This document shows positions 43,954 to 54,505 of a stretch of DNA of 64,000 bases, piece by piece. The stretch spans positions 79,185 to 143,184 of the forward strand of contig JAHJLV010000008.1 of NCBI GenBank assembly GCA_018821535.1, read 5' to 3'. The position numbers were made by a program, and so were the translations under genes. Each line of letters opens with the position of its first letter. Position 1 is the first letter of the stretch. The notes beneath the pieces are model-generated. The model ran no database searches, was not told where the DNA came from, and was given only the letters and a program-made list of their open reading frames with translations. Origin of the DNA: Pseudomonadota bacterium. Its GTDB lineage: Bacteria; Desulfobacterota; Desulfobacteria; Desulfobacterales; Desulfobacteraceae.

Positions 43954-44238
43954 ATGTCAGTGACCGTATTGATTAAAAGAAAAGTTACTCCTGAAAACAT
44001 GGGGCTGCTGGAAGAATTATACCGGGAAATGAGAGCGGCTGCCCTGAAACAGAAAGGATATATCGGCGCTGAAACATTAAAACGGGTGGACAGCGAAGGT
44101 GATCTGCTGGTGATCAGCAAATGGCAGCATGTGGATGACTGGTCCAAGTGGCTTGTCAGCAAGGAGAGAATGGCATTTCAGGAACGCATTGATTCTTTGA
44201 CCAGTGTTAAAACCAAATTTGAAGTGTATGCCCATTGA
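43954..44238 (+). CDS. Antibiotic biosynthesis monooxygenase (ABM) domain protein
   Basis: 94 aa dimeric alpha/beta barrel family: VTVLIKRKVTPENMG, QKGYIGAETLKR, LLVISKWQHVDDWSKW in order. Members include heme-degrading or quinone-modifying enzymes and proteins of unknown role; substrate cannot be told. ATG 43954 follows GGGGGTGA. It overlaps larE by 11 bases. Confidence 0.85.
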   Translation: MSVTVLIKRKVTPENMGLLEELYREMRAAALKQKGYIGAETLKRVDSEGDLLVISKWQHVDDWSKWLVSKERMAFQERIDSLTSVKTKFEVYAH

Positions 44239-45070
44239 TTTTAAAAAAGATATTTTGAAAGAATTACTCAAAACCCTTGAACAACTCCTGGAACAGTTGC
44301 CATCAGCAGCCATTGCATTTTCCGGCGGAGTGGACAGCACCTTTCTTGTGGCAGTGACCAAAAATATCATCAAAGGCCCGTTGCTGGCCGTTAATGCGGC
44401 ATCCCGATTTGTTCCTTTAACAGAGACGGATCAGGCAAAGGCAGTAGCAGCCCGACTCGGGGTTGAATATGTTGAGTTCCAGGCAGGTATGTTTTCAAAT
44501 AAAGAGGTGATCCAGAACACCCCCCAAAGATGCTATTTTTGCAAGAAACAGATTTTTTCATCCATAAAGCAGATAGCCCGGGAAAAGGGGATTCACCATC
44601 TGCTTCACGGAGTGAATCTGGATGATCTGGGTGATTTTCGTCCGGGGTTGAAAGCGGCACAGGAGCTTGGTTTTTTAAGTCCCCTGGCAGATGCAGGTCT
44701 TGCAAAATCACAGATTCGGGAACTGTCCCGGCAGATGGGACTTGCAACCTGGAACAAACCGTCTCAATCCTGCCTGGCCACACGCATTCCGTATCATGAT
44801 ATTATTACAGTTCAGAAACTTGCAATGATTGATACAGCAGAACAGGTATTGCACGACCTGGGATTTGAACAGGTCCGGGTGCGGTGTATGGGAAAATCAG
44901 CCCAGGTCGAAGTGGAACCGCAATTTGTAAGCCGGATAACAGCGCCTGAAATCCGGCAAAAGGTATCAGTTGCATTGAAAAAAATCGGATTTGACAGGAT
45001 TTCCATAGACATGGATGGGTATAAAACCGGAAAGATGAATCATGAAATATCCATTTGCGAAATTGAATAA
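44228..45070 (+). CDS. larE: ATP-dependent sacrificial sulfur transferase LarE
   Basis: 280 aa PP-loop enzyme that inserts sulfur in the nickel-pincer nucleotide cofactor of lactate racemase and related enzymes. PP-loop FSGGVDST near residues 34-41; the sacrificial Cys region is KPSQSCLATRIP near 180; RCYFCKKQIF near 105 is conserved in the family. larB/larC are not in this window. ATG 44228 overlaps the ABM gene end. Confidence 0.9.
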   Translation: MPIDFKKDILKELLKTLEQLLEQLPSAAIAFSGGVDSTFLVAVTKNIIKGPLLAVNAASRFVPLTETDQAKAVAARLGVEYVEFQAGMFSNKEVIQNTPQRCYFCKKQIFSSIKQIAREKGIHHLLHGVNLDDLGDFRPGLKAAQELGFLSPLADAGLAKSQIRELSRQMGLATWNKPSQSCLATRIPYHDIITVQKLAMIDTAEQVLHDLGFEQVRVRCMGKSAQVEVEPQFVSRITAPEIRQKVSVALKKIGFDRISIDMDGYKTGKMNHEISICEIE

Positions 45071-45114
45071 AAAAACCCGCAGTGGAGAAAATAATTTCCC
45101 CACTGCGGGTTTTT
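45071..45114. terminator. Bidirectional terminator between larE and ndk
   Basis: AAAAACCCGCAGTGG arm with its complement and an inner GAAA/TTTC extension (one mismatch), flanked by A-run and T-run. Serves the convergent genes. Confidence 0.92.
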
Positions 45115-45132
45115 ATGGAAATCCGGGACAGT

Positions 45133-45552
45133 TTATCTTTGCTGGATCTCAAGATCGTTGAAAAAATATCCGATCTCGAAAGCAGCTGTTTCGGGCGCAT
45201 CAGAACCATGAACCACATTTTTTTCAATATCAGTTGCATAATCTTTTCTGATAGTTCCCTCTTCAGCGTCTTTAAAATTGGTGGCGCCCATCAGTTTCCG
45301 GTTTTGGGCAATGACATCTTCACCCTCAAGGATCATGACAACAATGGGGCCGGATGTCATAAAATCTGTCAGGCTGTCAAAAAAAGGTCTTTGTTTATGA
45401 ACCGCATAAAATCCCTGGGCCTGGGGTTTGGTCAGTTGAATCATTTTCATGGCAGCAATCTTGATGCCAGAAGTTTCAAAACGTCTGATCACTTCACCGA
45501 TTACGTTTTTTGCAACCCCGTCGGGTTTGATGATTGATAATGTTCTTTCCAC
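45133..45552 (-). CDS. ndk: Nucleoside diphosphate kinase
   Basis: 139 aa; moves gamma-phosphate from ATP to other NDPs. Start region [13 protein letters not shown], central [14 protein letters not shown], and catalytic-His motif [13 protein letters not shown] 45552 is chosen because SD AAAAGGAT precedes it and the family starts here; the longer open frame upstream has no homology. Confidence 0.95.
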   Translation of the reverse strand: MERTLSIIKPDGVAKNVIGEVIRRFETSGIKIAAMKMIQLTKPQAQGFYAVHKQRPFFDSLTDFMTSGPIVVMILEGEDVIAQNRKLMGATNFKDAEEGTIRKDYATDIEKNVVHGSDAPETAAFEIGYFFNDLEIQQR

Positions 45553-45684
45553 AATCTGTATCCTTTTATTTATAATTAAAAAACGGTCTTGAAAATTATC
45601 ACAAAAGCATACTATAGTCAATGTCACGCAGGCAGCTTAATATAAACAAAACATACACATATTAATATCCATAAACAAAAATCC

Positions 45685-46302
45685 ATGAACATTTTTAAAA
45701 TTGCAGTGACCGGTTCGGCAGGATCGGGAAAAAGCATTGTATGCAGGCGCTTTTATGAAAAAGGTCTGGTTGTGCTGGATTGTGATGTGATTGCACGGCA
45801 GGTGGTGGAGCCCGGAGAAAAAGGCTTCAAGGATATCGTTGATTTGTTCGGTGAAACTGTGGTTTTGAAGGATGGCCGTCTGGATAGAGCCCGGTTGAGA
45901 GAAATTATTGTATATGATGATGATATGAGAAAGAAAATGGAAGATATTCTCCATCCCCGAATCCTTGAGGAAATGATTTTTCAGATGGCGCATGCGGATT
46001 ATACCGGCCGAAAAAAAGCAGTTGCTGTTGAAGTGCCGTTGCTTTTTGAAACCGGTATGGAGCGTTATTTTGATTTAACCATTGCAGTGATTGCTGATTT
46101 TCCCGAGCTGATCGACAGAATTTCCAGTCGGGATAAGGTGATGGAAAAAGATGCCAGAAAAATGCTGGAACTTCAGATGTCGCAGGAACACAAATCAGCC
46201 CGGGCAGATTATGTGATAAAAAACACAGGAACCTTGCCGGAACTCTTTGATTCTGTTGACAATATCTTTGAGAAAATCCAAAAAGAATTCTTGACAACCT
46301 GA
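45685..46302 (+). CDS. coaE: Dephospho-CoA kinase
   Basis: 205 aa; last step of coenzyme A synthesis. P-loop GSAGSGKS near residues 10-17, LDCDVIARQVVEPG near 31, LHPRI near 88 and VPLLFETGME near 115. No clear SD before ATG 45685. Its end carries the promoter for rho. Confidence 0.94.
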   Translation: MNIFKIAVTGSAGSGKSIVCRRFYEKGLVVLDCDVIARQVVEPGEKGFKDIVDLFGETVVLKDGRLDRARLREIIVYDDDMRKKMEDILHPRILEEMIFQMAHADYTGRKKAVAVEVPLLFETGMERYFDLTIAVIADFPELIDRISSRDKVMEKDARKMLELQMSQEHKSARADYVIKNTGTLPELFDSVDNIFEKIQKEFLTT

Positions 46303-46319
46303 TTTTTTTACCATATTAG
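46291..46319 (+). promoter_or_regulatory. rho: Candidate rho promoter
   Basis: TTGACA (46291-46296), exact consensus, 17-base spacer, TATTAG (46314-46319). It lies at the end of coaE, about 145 bases before the rho ATG, leaving a leader that could serve rho autoregulation. Confidence 0.7.
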
Positions 46320-46462
46320 TTAACACTTATATAGCAAGTTTCTAAATATCTGTTTGTTTTCCAAGCCGATTTTTGATTTCAAAACTTCAGTAAAGGTGTG
46401 CTCCAGAACAAAAAACAATCCTTAAGCCTAAAGACAAATTAATTTAAAATTTGGGAGAATGA

Positions 46463-47710
46463 ATGAACCTCGTAGAATTGAACAAGATGAAGATTAGTGA
46501 ACTGACCAAGCTTGCTAAAAAATATAAGATTCAAGGGATCAGCGGTTTGAAAAAACAGGAATTGATATTCCTGCTGCTTCAGGCAAATATTGAAGACACA
46601 GGTCAGATTTATGGAGAAGGAACCCTTGAAATTCTACCGGATGGTTTTGGTTTTTTAAGGGCACCGGGGTATAATTATCTGCCCGGGCCTGATGATATCT
46701 ATGTTTCTCCCTCACAGATCCGAAGATTTAATTTAAGGACCGGAGATACGATTTCCGGCCAGGTTCGCCAGCCCAAGGATTCTGAACGGTATTTTGCGCT
46801 GCTTAAAGTGGAGGCGGTGAATTTTCAAAGCCCTGAGCTGGCTGCGGAAACCATTTTGTTTGATAATCTTCTGCCATTGTATCCTGATCGCAAGATGAAT
46901 CTTGAGGCAGAATCTGATAATTATTCCATGCGGGTGATCGATATGATGTGCCCGATCGGATTCGGCCAGCGCGGGTTGATCGTATCACCGCCAAAGGCCG
47001 GAAAAACAATGCTTTTGCAGAATATTGCCAACAGTATGGTCAAAGCCCATCCTGAGATTGTTCCCATGATTGTTTTGATTGATGAGCGTCCGGAAGAAGT
47101 GACGGACATGGCGCGCAACGTGGATGCGGAAGTTGTCAGTTCCACCTTTGACGAACCGTCTGAACGCCATGTCCAGGTTGCGGAGATGGTGATTGAAAAA
47201 GCAAAGAGAATTGTTGAGCAGGGACATGATGTGGTGATTCTGTTAGACAGCATTACCCGTCTTGCAAGGGCCTATAATTCTGTAATGCCGCCTTCAGGAA
47301 AGATTCTGTCCGGTGGTGTGGACTCCAATGCGCTTGACCGGCCCAAAAGATTTTTCGGCGCTGCCAGAAATATTGAAGACGGCGGCAGTCTGACAATTAT
47401 TGCAACTGCGCTTGTGGATACCGGCAGCCGGATGGATGAGGTTATCTTTGAAGAGTTCAAGGGAACCGGTAATATGGAACTGGTTCTGGACAGAAAACTT
47501 GCGGATAAAAGAATTTATCCGGCCATCGACATGAATAAATCCGGCACCCGAAAAGAGGAATTGCTTCTGGATCCAATGGTTTTGAACCGTGTCTGGATCT
47601 TGAGAAAATTGTTGTCAAATTTAAATCCTGTTGATAGTATGCAGTTTTTACTTGAAAAAATGGAAGGAACAAAGGATAATAAAGAGTTTCTTGATCTGAT
47701 GAATTCATAA
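46463..47710 (+). CDS. rho: Transcription termination factor Rho
   Basis: 415 aa hexameric RNA-dependent ATPase. Rho-N helix-extended-loop (residues 1-45), cold-shock-like RNA-binding domain with GFGFLR motif near 60, P-loop [10 protein letters not shown] near 174, Walker [16 protein letters not shown] near 258. Standard length, SD GGGAG. Confidence 0.97.
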   Translation: MNLVELNKMKISELTKLAKKYKIQGISGLKKQELIFLLLQANIEDTGQIYGEGTLEILPDGFGFLRAPGYNYLPGPDDIYVSPSQIRRFNLRTGDTISGQVRQPKDSERYFALLKVEAVNFQSPELAAETILFDNLLPLYPDRKMNLEAESDNYSMRVIDMMCPIGFGQRGLIVSPPKAGKTMLLQNIANSMVKAHPEIVPMIVLIDERPEEVTDMARNVDAEVVSSTFDEPSERHVQVAEMVIEKAKRIVEQGHDVVILLDSITRLARAYNSVMPPSGKILSGGVDSNALDRPKRFFGAARNIEDGGSLTIIATALVDTGSRMDEVIFEEFKGTGNMELVLDRKLADKRIYPAIDMNKSGTRKEELLLDPMVLNRVWILRKLLSNLNPVDSMQFLLEKMEGTKDNKEFLDLMNS

Positions 47711-47781
47711 GTGAATTTACACAGAAACAGGATTTTAATGATTGCCTGGGATATGGCAGGTTTTAAGGAGTTTTAAGGAAA

Positions 47782-48000
47782 ATGAAAAAAGACATACATC
47801 CGGAATATATCCGATCTGAAGCATCCTGTGCATGCGGTGCATCATTCGAAGTCGGCTCAACCAGAGAGAATATCAAGGTGGAAATCTGTTCACAGTGTCA
47901 CCCGTTTTTTACCGGAAAACAGAAGCTGGTTGACTCTGCCGGAAGAATTGATCGTTTTAAAAAGAAATATGCAGGTTTTGATACTTCAAAATTGATATAA
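47782..48000 (+). CDS. rpmE: 50S ribosomal protein L31
   Basis: 72 aa, zinc-binding (C+) form: CACGASF near residue 15 and [12 protein letters not shown] near 36. Usual neighbour of rho and prfA. Confidence 0.95.
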   Translation: MKKDIHPEYIRSEASCACGASFEVGSTRENIKVEICSQCHPFFTGKQKLVDSAGRIDRFKKKYAGFDTSKLI

Positions 48001-48024
48001 CTTATTTTTTAAAAAAAGTTAATA

Positions 48025-48063
48025 AAAAGGGGTCTTGAATAAAAGAGCCCCTTTTGAGTTTTT
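48025..48063 (+). terminator. Terminator after rpmE
   Basis: AAAAGGGGTCTT pairs with AAGAGCCCCTTTT (one bulged G), followed by GAGTTTTT. Probably partial, since prfA begins 20 bases later. Confidence 0.65.
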
Positions 48064-48083
48064 AAAACCCGGTTGAGTCAAAT

Positions 48084-49148
48084 ATGATTGAAAAATTAAA
48101 AAGCCTTGAGGAAAGATTTATAAAGCTTGAACAGCTGTTAAGTGATCCTGCGGTTCTCAGTGACCAGAAAAAATATCAGGAATTTCTTAAAGAGCATGGC
48201 GAGCTGAACAAGGTTGTCCCTGTTTTCAGAGATTACGAAGCTGCGCTGGAAGAATTTTCACAGACAAAAGAAATGCTCAAGGATGATGATCCTGAAATGC
48301 GGGCCATGGCCAAGGCTGAACTTCCTGTTCTTGAATCAAAAGTTGAAAAATATAAAACTCAGCTTAATCTGGCCTTGATGCCTAAAGACCCCCGTGACAG
48401 CAAGAATGTTATCCTGGAAATTCGTGCCGGAACCGGTGGTGAAGAGGCGGGTATTTTTGCAGGAGATCTGTTCCGGATGTATTCCCGATATGTAGAGGCC
48501 CAGAACTGGAAGATGGAGATCATTGAAAAAAGTGATTCAAGTTCCGGCGGATTCAAGGAAGTGGTCTGTATGATTCAGGGAAAAGGGGCGTACAGCAGAT
48601 TCAAATATGAAAGCGGCACCCACAGGGTTCAGCGGGTGCCGGAAACCGAAGCTCAGGGAAGAATTCATACATCCGCTGTTACTGTTGCCGTGCTTGCAGA
48701 GGCGGAAGATATTGATGTTGATATTAATCCGGCAGATCTGAAAATTGATGTTTTTAGATCTTCAGGCCCCGGTGGTCAGTCTGTTAATACCACCGACTCA
48801 GCTGTCAGAATCACCCATATTCCCACAGGGGTTGTTGCCACCTGTCAGGATGAAAAATCCCAGCACAAGAACAAGGCCAAAGCCATGGGCGTGTTAAAGG
48901 CCCGGATTCTGGATGCCAAAATCCGGGAAGAAGAGGATAAAAGGGCAGCTGAAAGAAAAGATCAGGTGGGCTCAGGAGATAGAAGCGGCAGGGTCAGAAC
49001 CTATAATTTCCCCCAGGGCAGAATGACGGACCACAGGATAGGACTTACGCTGTATAAACTGGACAGCATAATGGAAGGTCATATTCAGGAAATCATTGAT
49101 GAGTTGACAACCTTTTACCAGGCACAGGCTTTAAAGGACATTGGTTGA
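48084..49148 (+). CDS. prfA: Peptide chain release factor 1
   Basis: 354 aa. GGQ loop within [17 protein letters not shown] near residue 228; the RF1 recognition motif region lies around 185-195. Releases peptides at UAA/UAG. Followed, with an eight-base overlap, by the enzyme that methylates its GGQ glutamine. Confidence 0.97.
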   Translation: MIEKLKSLEERFIKLEQLLSDPAVLSDQKKYQEFLKEHGELNKVVPVFRDYEAALEEFSQTKEMLKDDDPEMRAMAKAELPVLESKVEKYKTQLNLALMPKDPRDSKNVILEIRAGTGGEEAGIFAGDLFRMYSRYVEAQNWKMEIIEKSDSSSGGFKEVVCMIQGKGAYSRFKYESGTHRVQRVPETEAQGRIHTSAVTVAVLAEAEDIDVDINPADLKIDVFRSSGPGGQSVNTTDSAVRITHIPTGVVATCQDEKSQHKNKAKAMGVLKARILDAKIREEEDKRAAERKDQVGSGDRSGRVRTYNFPQGRMTDHRIGLTLYKLDSIMEGHIQEIIDELTTFYQAQALKDIG

Positions 49149-50007
49149 GTGGACCATCATCCGGATTCTGTTATGGACAGAATCTTATTTTAAAGCGCAT
49201 TTTATAGACAGCCCCCGGCTGACTGCTGAACTGCTCTTGGCACACAGTCTGGACATGGCTCGTCTGGATCTGTACCTTCAGCATGACCGTCCCCTTGACA
49301 AAAATGAGCTTTCCGATTTCAAGGCACTGATAAAACGACGCATCCAGAATGAACCGGTGGCCTACATCACAGGGGAAAAGGGGTTCTATGATTCAGATTT
49401 CAAGGTCGCCAAAGGCGTTCTGATCCCCCGGCCTGATACGGAAACCCTTGTCGAGCAGGCACTGGGTGTTTTAGAAAAATCCAAATGGCGTGGTTCTCCT
49501 AAGCATGTGCTGGAACTGGGGGTGGGCTCCGGCGCCATTATTGTTTCCCTTGCCAGGGTATATCCGGATCATGTATATCTGGCAAATGATATTTCTGCGG
49601 ATGCCCTGAAAGTGGCAAGAATCAATGCTCAAAATCTTTTACAGACCCGTGTGATGTTTTTTTCAGGCTCCTGGCTGGATGCGGTAAAACAAAAACCGGC
49701 ATTTGATCTGATCGTATCCAATCCACCGTATATCCCTACAAAAGACATCAAGACCCTTGCACCGGAAATTCACAGGTTCGAGCCCATGCTTGCCCTTGAC
49801 GGCGGTCACGACGGCCTTGACTGCTACAGACAGATACTTGAAGCTGCACATCACTGCCTTGCTCCAGGGGGAACATTGCTGTTTGAAATAGGCTTTGATC
49901 AGAAAGAAGGGTTGATCCGGGTTTTTGACCGGCATGCGGAATACGAATCCATTGAATTTATAAAGGATCTGGCCGGGCATGACCGGGTGGCGAAAATAAA
50001 AAAATGA
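49141..50007 (+). CDS. prmC: Release factor glutamine N5-methyltransferase
   Basis: 288 aa SAM-dependent enzyme acting on the GGQ motif of release factors. PRPDTE near residue 97, SAM motif [10 protein letters not shown] near 122, catalytic SNPPY near 195. Start TTG 49141 has AAAGGA just upstream and overlaps prfA; no ATG fits. Confidence 0.94.
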   Translation: MVEWTIIRILLWTESYFKAHFIDSPRLTAELLLAHSLDMARLDLYLQHDRPLDKNELSDFKALIKRRIQNEPVAYITGEKGFYDSDFKVAKGVLIPRPDTETLVEQALGVLEKSKWRGSPKHVLELGVGSGAIIVSLARVYPDHVYLANDISADALKVARINAQNLLQTRVMFFSGSWLDAVKQKPAFDLIVSNPPYIPTKDIKTLAPEIHRFEPMLALDGGHDGLDCYRQILEAAHHCLAPGGTLLFEIGFDQKEGLIRVFDRHAEYESIEFIKDLAGHDRVAKIKK

Positions 50008-50011
50008 ATTG

Positions 50012-50051
50012 AAAAAAAAGGAATCCTCTGATATATAAAATAGGATTTTTT
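50012..50051 (+). terminator. Weak terminator after prmC
   Basis: AATCCT (50022-50027) pairs with AGGATT (50042-50047) and is followed by a short T-run; the loop is long and AT-rich. Confidence 0.4.
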
Positions 50052-50164
50052 AAAATACTAAAGACACACATTCAGGGACTGAAAAATCAGGTGCTTTTGA
50101 TAAAGTCGAATTTTCAGGATGATCTGGATGGAGGAAAAAACCATTAATTTAATCTGGAGAACAC

Positions 50165-51034
50165 ATGGCTTACATTACAATTCGAGAACTTCTGGAAGCA
50201 GGCGTCCATTTCGGACATCAGACAAAACGTTGGAACCCGAAGATGAAAAAATATATCTTTGGCGCAAGAAACGGGATTTATATTATTGATCTTCAGCAGA
50301 CGGTAAAATTGTTTAAAAATGCCCATGATTTTATCAAGGGGATAGCCGCTAACGGTCAGGATGTTCTGTTTGTGGGAACAAAAAAACAGGCATCTGAAAC
50401 AATCTATGAAGAAGCCAACCGGGCAGAACAGTTTTATGTTCAGAATCGCTGGCTTGGCGGTATGCTGACAAATTTTCAGACCATTAAAAATAATATTACC
50501 CGGTATCACTTCCTTAAATCCATTGAAAATGACGGCAGCCTTGAAAACTACCCCAAAAAAGAACAGTCCAAGATGCTCAAGGAAAAAGATAAGCTTGAGT
50601 TTGCCATTGGCGGAATCAGCGAGATGAAAAGACTGCCCGGTGCCATTTTTATTATTGATCCCAAAAATGAATCCATTGCGGTAAAAGAGGGCAAGAGACT
50701 TGGAATTCCTATTATTGCAGTTGTGGATACAAATTGTGACCCGGATGATATTGACTATGTTGTCCCTGGAAATGATGATGCCATCCGGTCTATCCGTTTA
50801 TTTGTTTCCCGCATTGCAGATGCCTGTATTGAAGGCCGTCAGATCTATGAAGAAAAACAACGGGCAAGATCTGATAAAGACGGCACAGAAGTGTTTGAAG
50901 AATCAGCTGAACCCAAACTTGCCATTGAGGTTGTATCAGATGGTACTGATGGCCCTGTTGTTGAAAAAATAAAAAGAAGAACTTCGCCGGCAGATGAAAC
51001 TGTTGAAGAAACGACTACAGAAGTGACCGAGTAA
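50165..51034 (+). CDS. rpsB: 30S ribosomal protein S2
   Basis: 289 aa; about 45 longer than E. coli S2, the excess being an acidic C-terminal tail ([18 protein letters not shown], then [12 protein letters not shown]). Start [20 protein letters not shown] and [15 protein letters not shown] region confirm the family. First gene of the rpsB-tsf-pyrH-frr run. Confidence 0.97.
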   Translation: MAYITIRELLEAGVHFGHQTKRWNPKMKKYIFGARNGIYIIDLQQTVKLFKNAHDFIKGIAANGQDVLFVGTKKQASETIYEEANRAEQFYVQNRWLGGMLTNFQTIKNNITRYHFLKSIENDGSLENYPKKEQSKMLKEKDKLEFAIGGISEMKRLPGAIFIIDPKNESIAVKEGKRLGIPIIAVVDTNCDPDDIDYVVPGNDDAIRSIRLFVSRIADACIEGRQIYEEKQRARSDKDGTEVFEESAEPKLAIEVVSDGTDGPVVEKIKRRTSPADETVEETTTEVTE

Positions 51035-51053
51035 ATATAAGGAGCAAGAAAAA

Positions 51054-51650
51054 ATGGTGGAAATTTCCGCAGAAATGGTAAAAGAGCTTCGTCAGGCAAC
51101 AGGCTCCGGGATAATGGACTGTAAAAAAGTACTCGCAGAAGCAGAGGGTGATATTGATAAGGCAATTGAGCTTTTAAGAAAAAAAGGCCTGGCCAAGGCT
51201 GCTAAAAGAGCGGGTCGTTCAACCTCAGAAGGCATTATTTATTCATATATTCATACTGGCGCAAAGCTGGGTGTGCTGGTAGAAGTGAACTGTGAATCTG
51301 ATTTTGTTGCCAAAACAGATGATTTTCAGGAATTTGCCAAGAATATTGCCATGCATATTGCAGCTGCAAATCCCGCGGGCCTCAATCCCGAAGATGTTGA
51401 TCCGGTCGTTATTGAAAAAGAAAGAGAAATTTATAAAGCATTGATGCTCAAAGAAGGCAAACCTGAAAAGATGATTGATAAAATTGTAGATGGCAAGATT
51501 GAAAAATTTTACAAGGATGTCTGCCTGATGAGTCAGTCATATGTAAAAGATCCTCAATTGACAATCAATGATCTGCTCAAAGAGACCATTGCCAAAATCG
51601 GTGAAAATATTCAGATCAGAAGATTTGCACGTTTCCAGATAGGAGAATAG
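51054..51650 (+). CDS. tsf: Elongation factor Ts
   Basis: 198 aa short-form EF-Ts, GDP exchange factor for EF-Tu. Signature [19 protein letters not shown] near residue 9 and [15 protein letters not shown] near 77. SD AAGGAG. Confidence 0.97.
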   Translation: MVEISAEMVKELRQATGSGIMDCKKVLAEAEGDIDKAIELLRKKGLAKAAKRAGRSTSEGIIYSYIHTGAKLGVLVEVNCESDFVAKTDDFQEFAKNIAMHIAAANPAGLNPEDVDPVVIEKEREIYKALMLKEGKPEKMIDKIVDGKIEKFYKDVCLMSQSYVKDPQLTINDLLKETIAKIGENIQIRRFARFQIGE

Positions 51651-51654
51651 AATA

Positions 51655-52380
51655 TTGGTCGAATCTCCGGAGTTTGAACGGGTTTTAATCAAGTTGAGCG
51701 GAGAAGCTTTGATGGGAAATCAGAGCTTTGGCATTACTCCAGAAATGATTCAATATGTTGCAGCGGAAATTGCAAAAGTCTACCAGTTGAAGGTGCAGAT
51801 TTCAGTGGTGGTGGGCGGTGGTAATATTTTTCGTGGTGTTGCGGGAAGTTCTGCCGGAATGGACAGAACTTCCGCTGATAATATGGGAATGCTGGCAACC
51901 GTTATAAATTCTCTGGCATTGTGTGATGCGCTGGAGAAAAAAGGCGTTCCCACACGGGTTCAGTCCGCGATTCCCATGGACAGGATTGCAGAACCGTTTA
52001 TCCGCCGCAAAGCCATCCGTCACCTTGAAAAAGGCCGTGTGGTAATTTTTGCGGCAGGCACAGGGAATCCGTATTTTACAACGGATACAGCTGCAGTATT
52101 GCGTGCCAATGAAACCCGTGCCCAGATTCTTTTTAAGGCTACCAAGGTTGACGGGGTATATGATAAAGACCCTGTGGTGCATCAGGATGCTGTCAAATAT
52201 GATGAATTGTCTTATATGCAGGTCATTGAAAAACAGCTCCATGTCATGGATATGACGGCAATTTCCCTTGCAATGGAGCAGGGTCTTCCGCTGCAGGTAT
52301 TTGATCTGCATCAGGCGGATAATATCTATAAGGCAGTAACTGGTCAGGGGAAAATCGGGACACGGATTTATAATAAATAA
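51655..52380 (+). CDS. pyrH: UMP kinase
   Basis: 241 aa. [13 protein letters not shown] at the start, [10 protein letters not shown] near residue 56, [13 protein letters not shown] near 135, DGVYDKDP near 166. TTG start with GGAG upstream (no ATG available). Confidence 0.96.
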   Translation: MVESPEFERVLIKLSGEALMGNQSFGITPEMIQYVAAEIAKVYQLKVQISVVVGGGNIFRGVAGSSAGMDRTSADNMGMLATVINSLALCDALEKKGVPTRVQSAIPMDRIAEPFIRRKAIRHLEKGRVVIFAAGTGNPYFTTDTAAVLRANETRAQILFKATKVDGVYDKDPVVHQDAVKYDELSYMQVIEKQLHVMDMTAISLAMEQGLPLQVFDLHQADNIYKAVTGQGKIGTRIYNK

Positions 52381-52402
52381 TCAATGTTGAGGACAGATTG
52401 TT

Positions 52403-52960
52403 ATGATAAATGAAGTTATCCAGGACGCCAGGGACAGGATGGGGAAATCTGAAGCTGCATTTGAAAAAGAATTGTCAAAAGTGCGTACCGGAAGGGCATC
52501 CCAGTCCATGCTCGACAGTGTCAAAGTCGATTATTACGGTACTCAGACACCGCTTCCCCAGATGGCAACGGTTTCAATTCCGGAAAGTCGCCTGATTACA
52601 GTTAAACCATGGGATATCAGTGTTATCAATGAAGTTGAAAAAGCAATTTTTAAAGCAAATCTTGGCTTGACACCTTCCAATGACGGTAAAATGATCCGGA
52701 TTTCCATTCCGCCGTTGACCGAGGAAAGAAGAAAAGAAATTGTAAAAACCGTGGCCAGGACCTGTGAAGATTATAAGGTTGCGGTCAGAAATATCCGCAG
52801 AGATGCCAACGAGATGCTCAAAGACATGCAAAAAGAAGGGGATATTTCTGAAGATGAATTCTTTAGCGCTCAAAAACAGGTCCAGGAATACACCGATGAA
52901 AACATTAAGAAGTTAGACCAACTTTTTGCCCAGAAAGAAAAGGAAATTCTTGAAGTCTAA
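52403..52960 (+). CDS. frr: Ribosome recycling factor
   Basis: 185 aa. KVRTGRASQSMLDSVKVDYYG near residue 26 (shown by its key part), IRISIPPLTEERRKE near 97. Splits post-termination ribosomes with EF-G. Confidence 0.97.
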   Translation: MINEVIQDARDRMGKSEAAFEKELSKVRTGRASQSMLDSVKVDYYGTQTPLPQMATVSIPESRLITVKPWDISVINEVEKAIFKANLGLTPSNDGKMIRISIPPLTEERRKEIVKTVARTCEDYKVAVRNIRRDANEMLKDMQKEGDISEDEFFSAQKQVQEYTDENIKKLDQLFAQKEKEILEV

Positions 52961-53711
52961 CTTGAAAAATGATGTGCCGCTTGATTTAGAAAAAATTCCA
53001 GCCCATGTGGCAGTGATCATGGATGGAAACGGCAGGTGGGCCAAAAAGAAACTGATGAACCGGGTGAAGGGTCATGAAAAGGGTTCACAGACGGTTCGGA
53101 CCATCGTAACTGCCAGCGCCCGGCTGGGAATTAACGTTCTGACACTGTATGCATTTTCCACAGAAAACTGGGGCAGACCAAAGGCTGAAGTCACAGCCCT
53201 GATGATGCTGTTGAAAAAATTTATAGTTTCAGAACGGGATGAACTTCAAAAAAACAATATCCGCCTCAATATTATTGGTCAAAAATACAGACTGCCTGAA
53301 GATGTTCAAAAGGAAATCGATATTACCCTGGAATTGACCCGGAACAATACCCGTATGATTTTAAACCTGGCCTTAAGTTATGGTTCCAGAGAGGAAATCA
53401 CCTCGGCGGTAAAAAATATTGCACAAAAAATCAGTTCCAAAGCACTTTGTGTGGAAGATATCACCCAGGATTTGATTTCAGATCATCTTTATACCAGAGG
53501 TCAGCCAGATCCGGATTTGATTATCCGCACCAGCGGGGAATACAGATTAAGCAATTTTTTAATGTGGCAGGCGGCATATTCCGAGATTTTTATTTCCGAT
53601 GTGTTATGGCCGGATTTTTCTGAAGACGTATTTATTGAAATTTTAAAAGATTATCAAAAGAGGGACCGACGATTCGGTAAAATTGAATGCAGCATATCAA
53701 ACGATGGTTGA
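52950..53711 (+). CDS. uppS: Undecaprenyl diphosphate synthase
   Basis: 253 aa cis-prenyltransferase making the lipid carrier for cell wall. HVAVIMDGNGRWAKKK near residue 19, TLYAFSTENWGRP near 69, DLIIRTSGEYRLSNFL near 190. TTG 52950 is preferred (AAAGGA upstream); it overlaps the frr end. Another in-frame TTG lies at 52926. Confidence 0.95.
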   Translation: MKSNLKNDVPLDLEKIPAHVAVIMDGNGRWAKKKLMNRVKGHEKGSQTVRTIVTASARLGINVLTLYAFSTENWGRPKAEVTALMMLLKKFIVSERDELQKNNIRLNIIGQKYRLPEDVQKEIDITLELTRNNTRMILNLALSYGSREEITSAVKNIAQKISSKALCVEDITQDLISDHLYTRGQPDPDLIIRTSGEYRLSNFLMWQAAYSEIFISDVLWPDFSEDVFIEILKDYQKRDRRFGKIECSISNDG

Positions 53712-54505
53712 CCGCACTTGTCCTTGCCCCCATAGTGATATGGATTCTGGTCAAGGGGAATTTGGCATTCCTGGCCGGGCTGGTTTCTGTCGTGGCTGTT
53801 CTGGCTGTAAGAGAATACTTAAGAATTATTTTTGGCAACGATAAAGATTCTGCCTCAAAGACCATCAAAATTATTTCCTATTCTGTTTCACTCTCATTGA
53901 TCTGGGGAGCCTGTTTCTTCTCATGGGAGGTTCTGATTCCCATTCTTACAGTTAATCTGATGGCATTATCAGTTTTTGTCCTGGCAAGATTTGACAATAC
54001 ATCAAAAATTTTTGACAAAATAGAAAAACAGGTTTTAGGGATGGTGTATATTCCTGTGCCTTTGTCCCTGCTGATTTTTATCAGAGGGTTTGAAGGAGGG
54101 GCACTGTGGATTCTCTGGCTGCTGCTGGTGACCTTTGCCAGTGATACCGGGGCCTTTTACAGTGGGAGGTTTTTCGGCAAACATCCTCTGGCACCCATTA
54201 TCAGCCCCAAAAAAACCATTGAAGGGTCTGTGGGGGGAATCCTGACATCCATGCTGGTGGGATTTGTATTCTGCCTGATTTTTTTTCACGACCTGTTCCT
54301 GGCTTTTCGTATGCTACCCTGCGCACTTGTCATGGCCGTTGCCGGTCAGATCGGTGATCTGTTCGAGTCTGCCATGAAACGGGCCTCAAGTGTTAAAGAC
54401 TCCGGGCGGTTACTTCCGGGCCATGGGGGGATTCTTGACCGGATAGATGCGGTGCTGCTGGTTATCCCGGTGATGTATATCTATTATCGAGTATATATTT
54501 TATGA
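53687..54505 (+). CDS. cdsA: Phosphatidate cytidylyltransferase
   Basis: 272 aa, about eight membrane helices. Signature SPKKTIEGSVGG near residue 172 and GQIGDLFESAMKR near 220. Makes CDP-diacylglycerol. Overlaps uppS by 25 bases and dxr by four. Confidence 0.95.
   Translation: MQHIKRWLTALVLAPIVIWILVKGNLAFLAGLVSVVAVLAVREYLRIIFGNDKDSASKTIKIISYSVSLSLIWGACFFSWEVLIPILTVNLMALSVFVLARFDNTSKIFDKIEKQVLGMVYIPVPLSLLIFIRGFEGGALWILWLLLVTFASDTGAFYSGRFFGKHPLAPIISPKKTIEGSVGGILTSMLVGFVFCLIFFHDLFLAFRMLPCALVMAVAGQIGDLFESAMKRASSVKDSGRLLPGHGGILDRIDAVLLVIPVMYIYYRVYIL

Noticed and set aside
50008..50164. S2-binding leader before rpsB
   Set aside because: The leader is AT-rich and shows only a weak terminator hairpin; no known S2 leader structure could be recognised.
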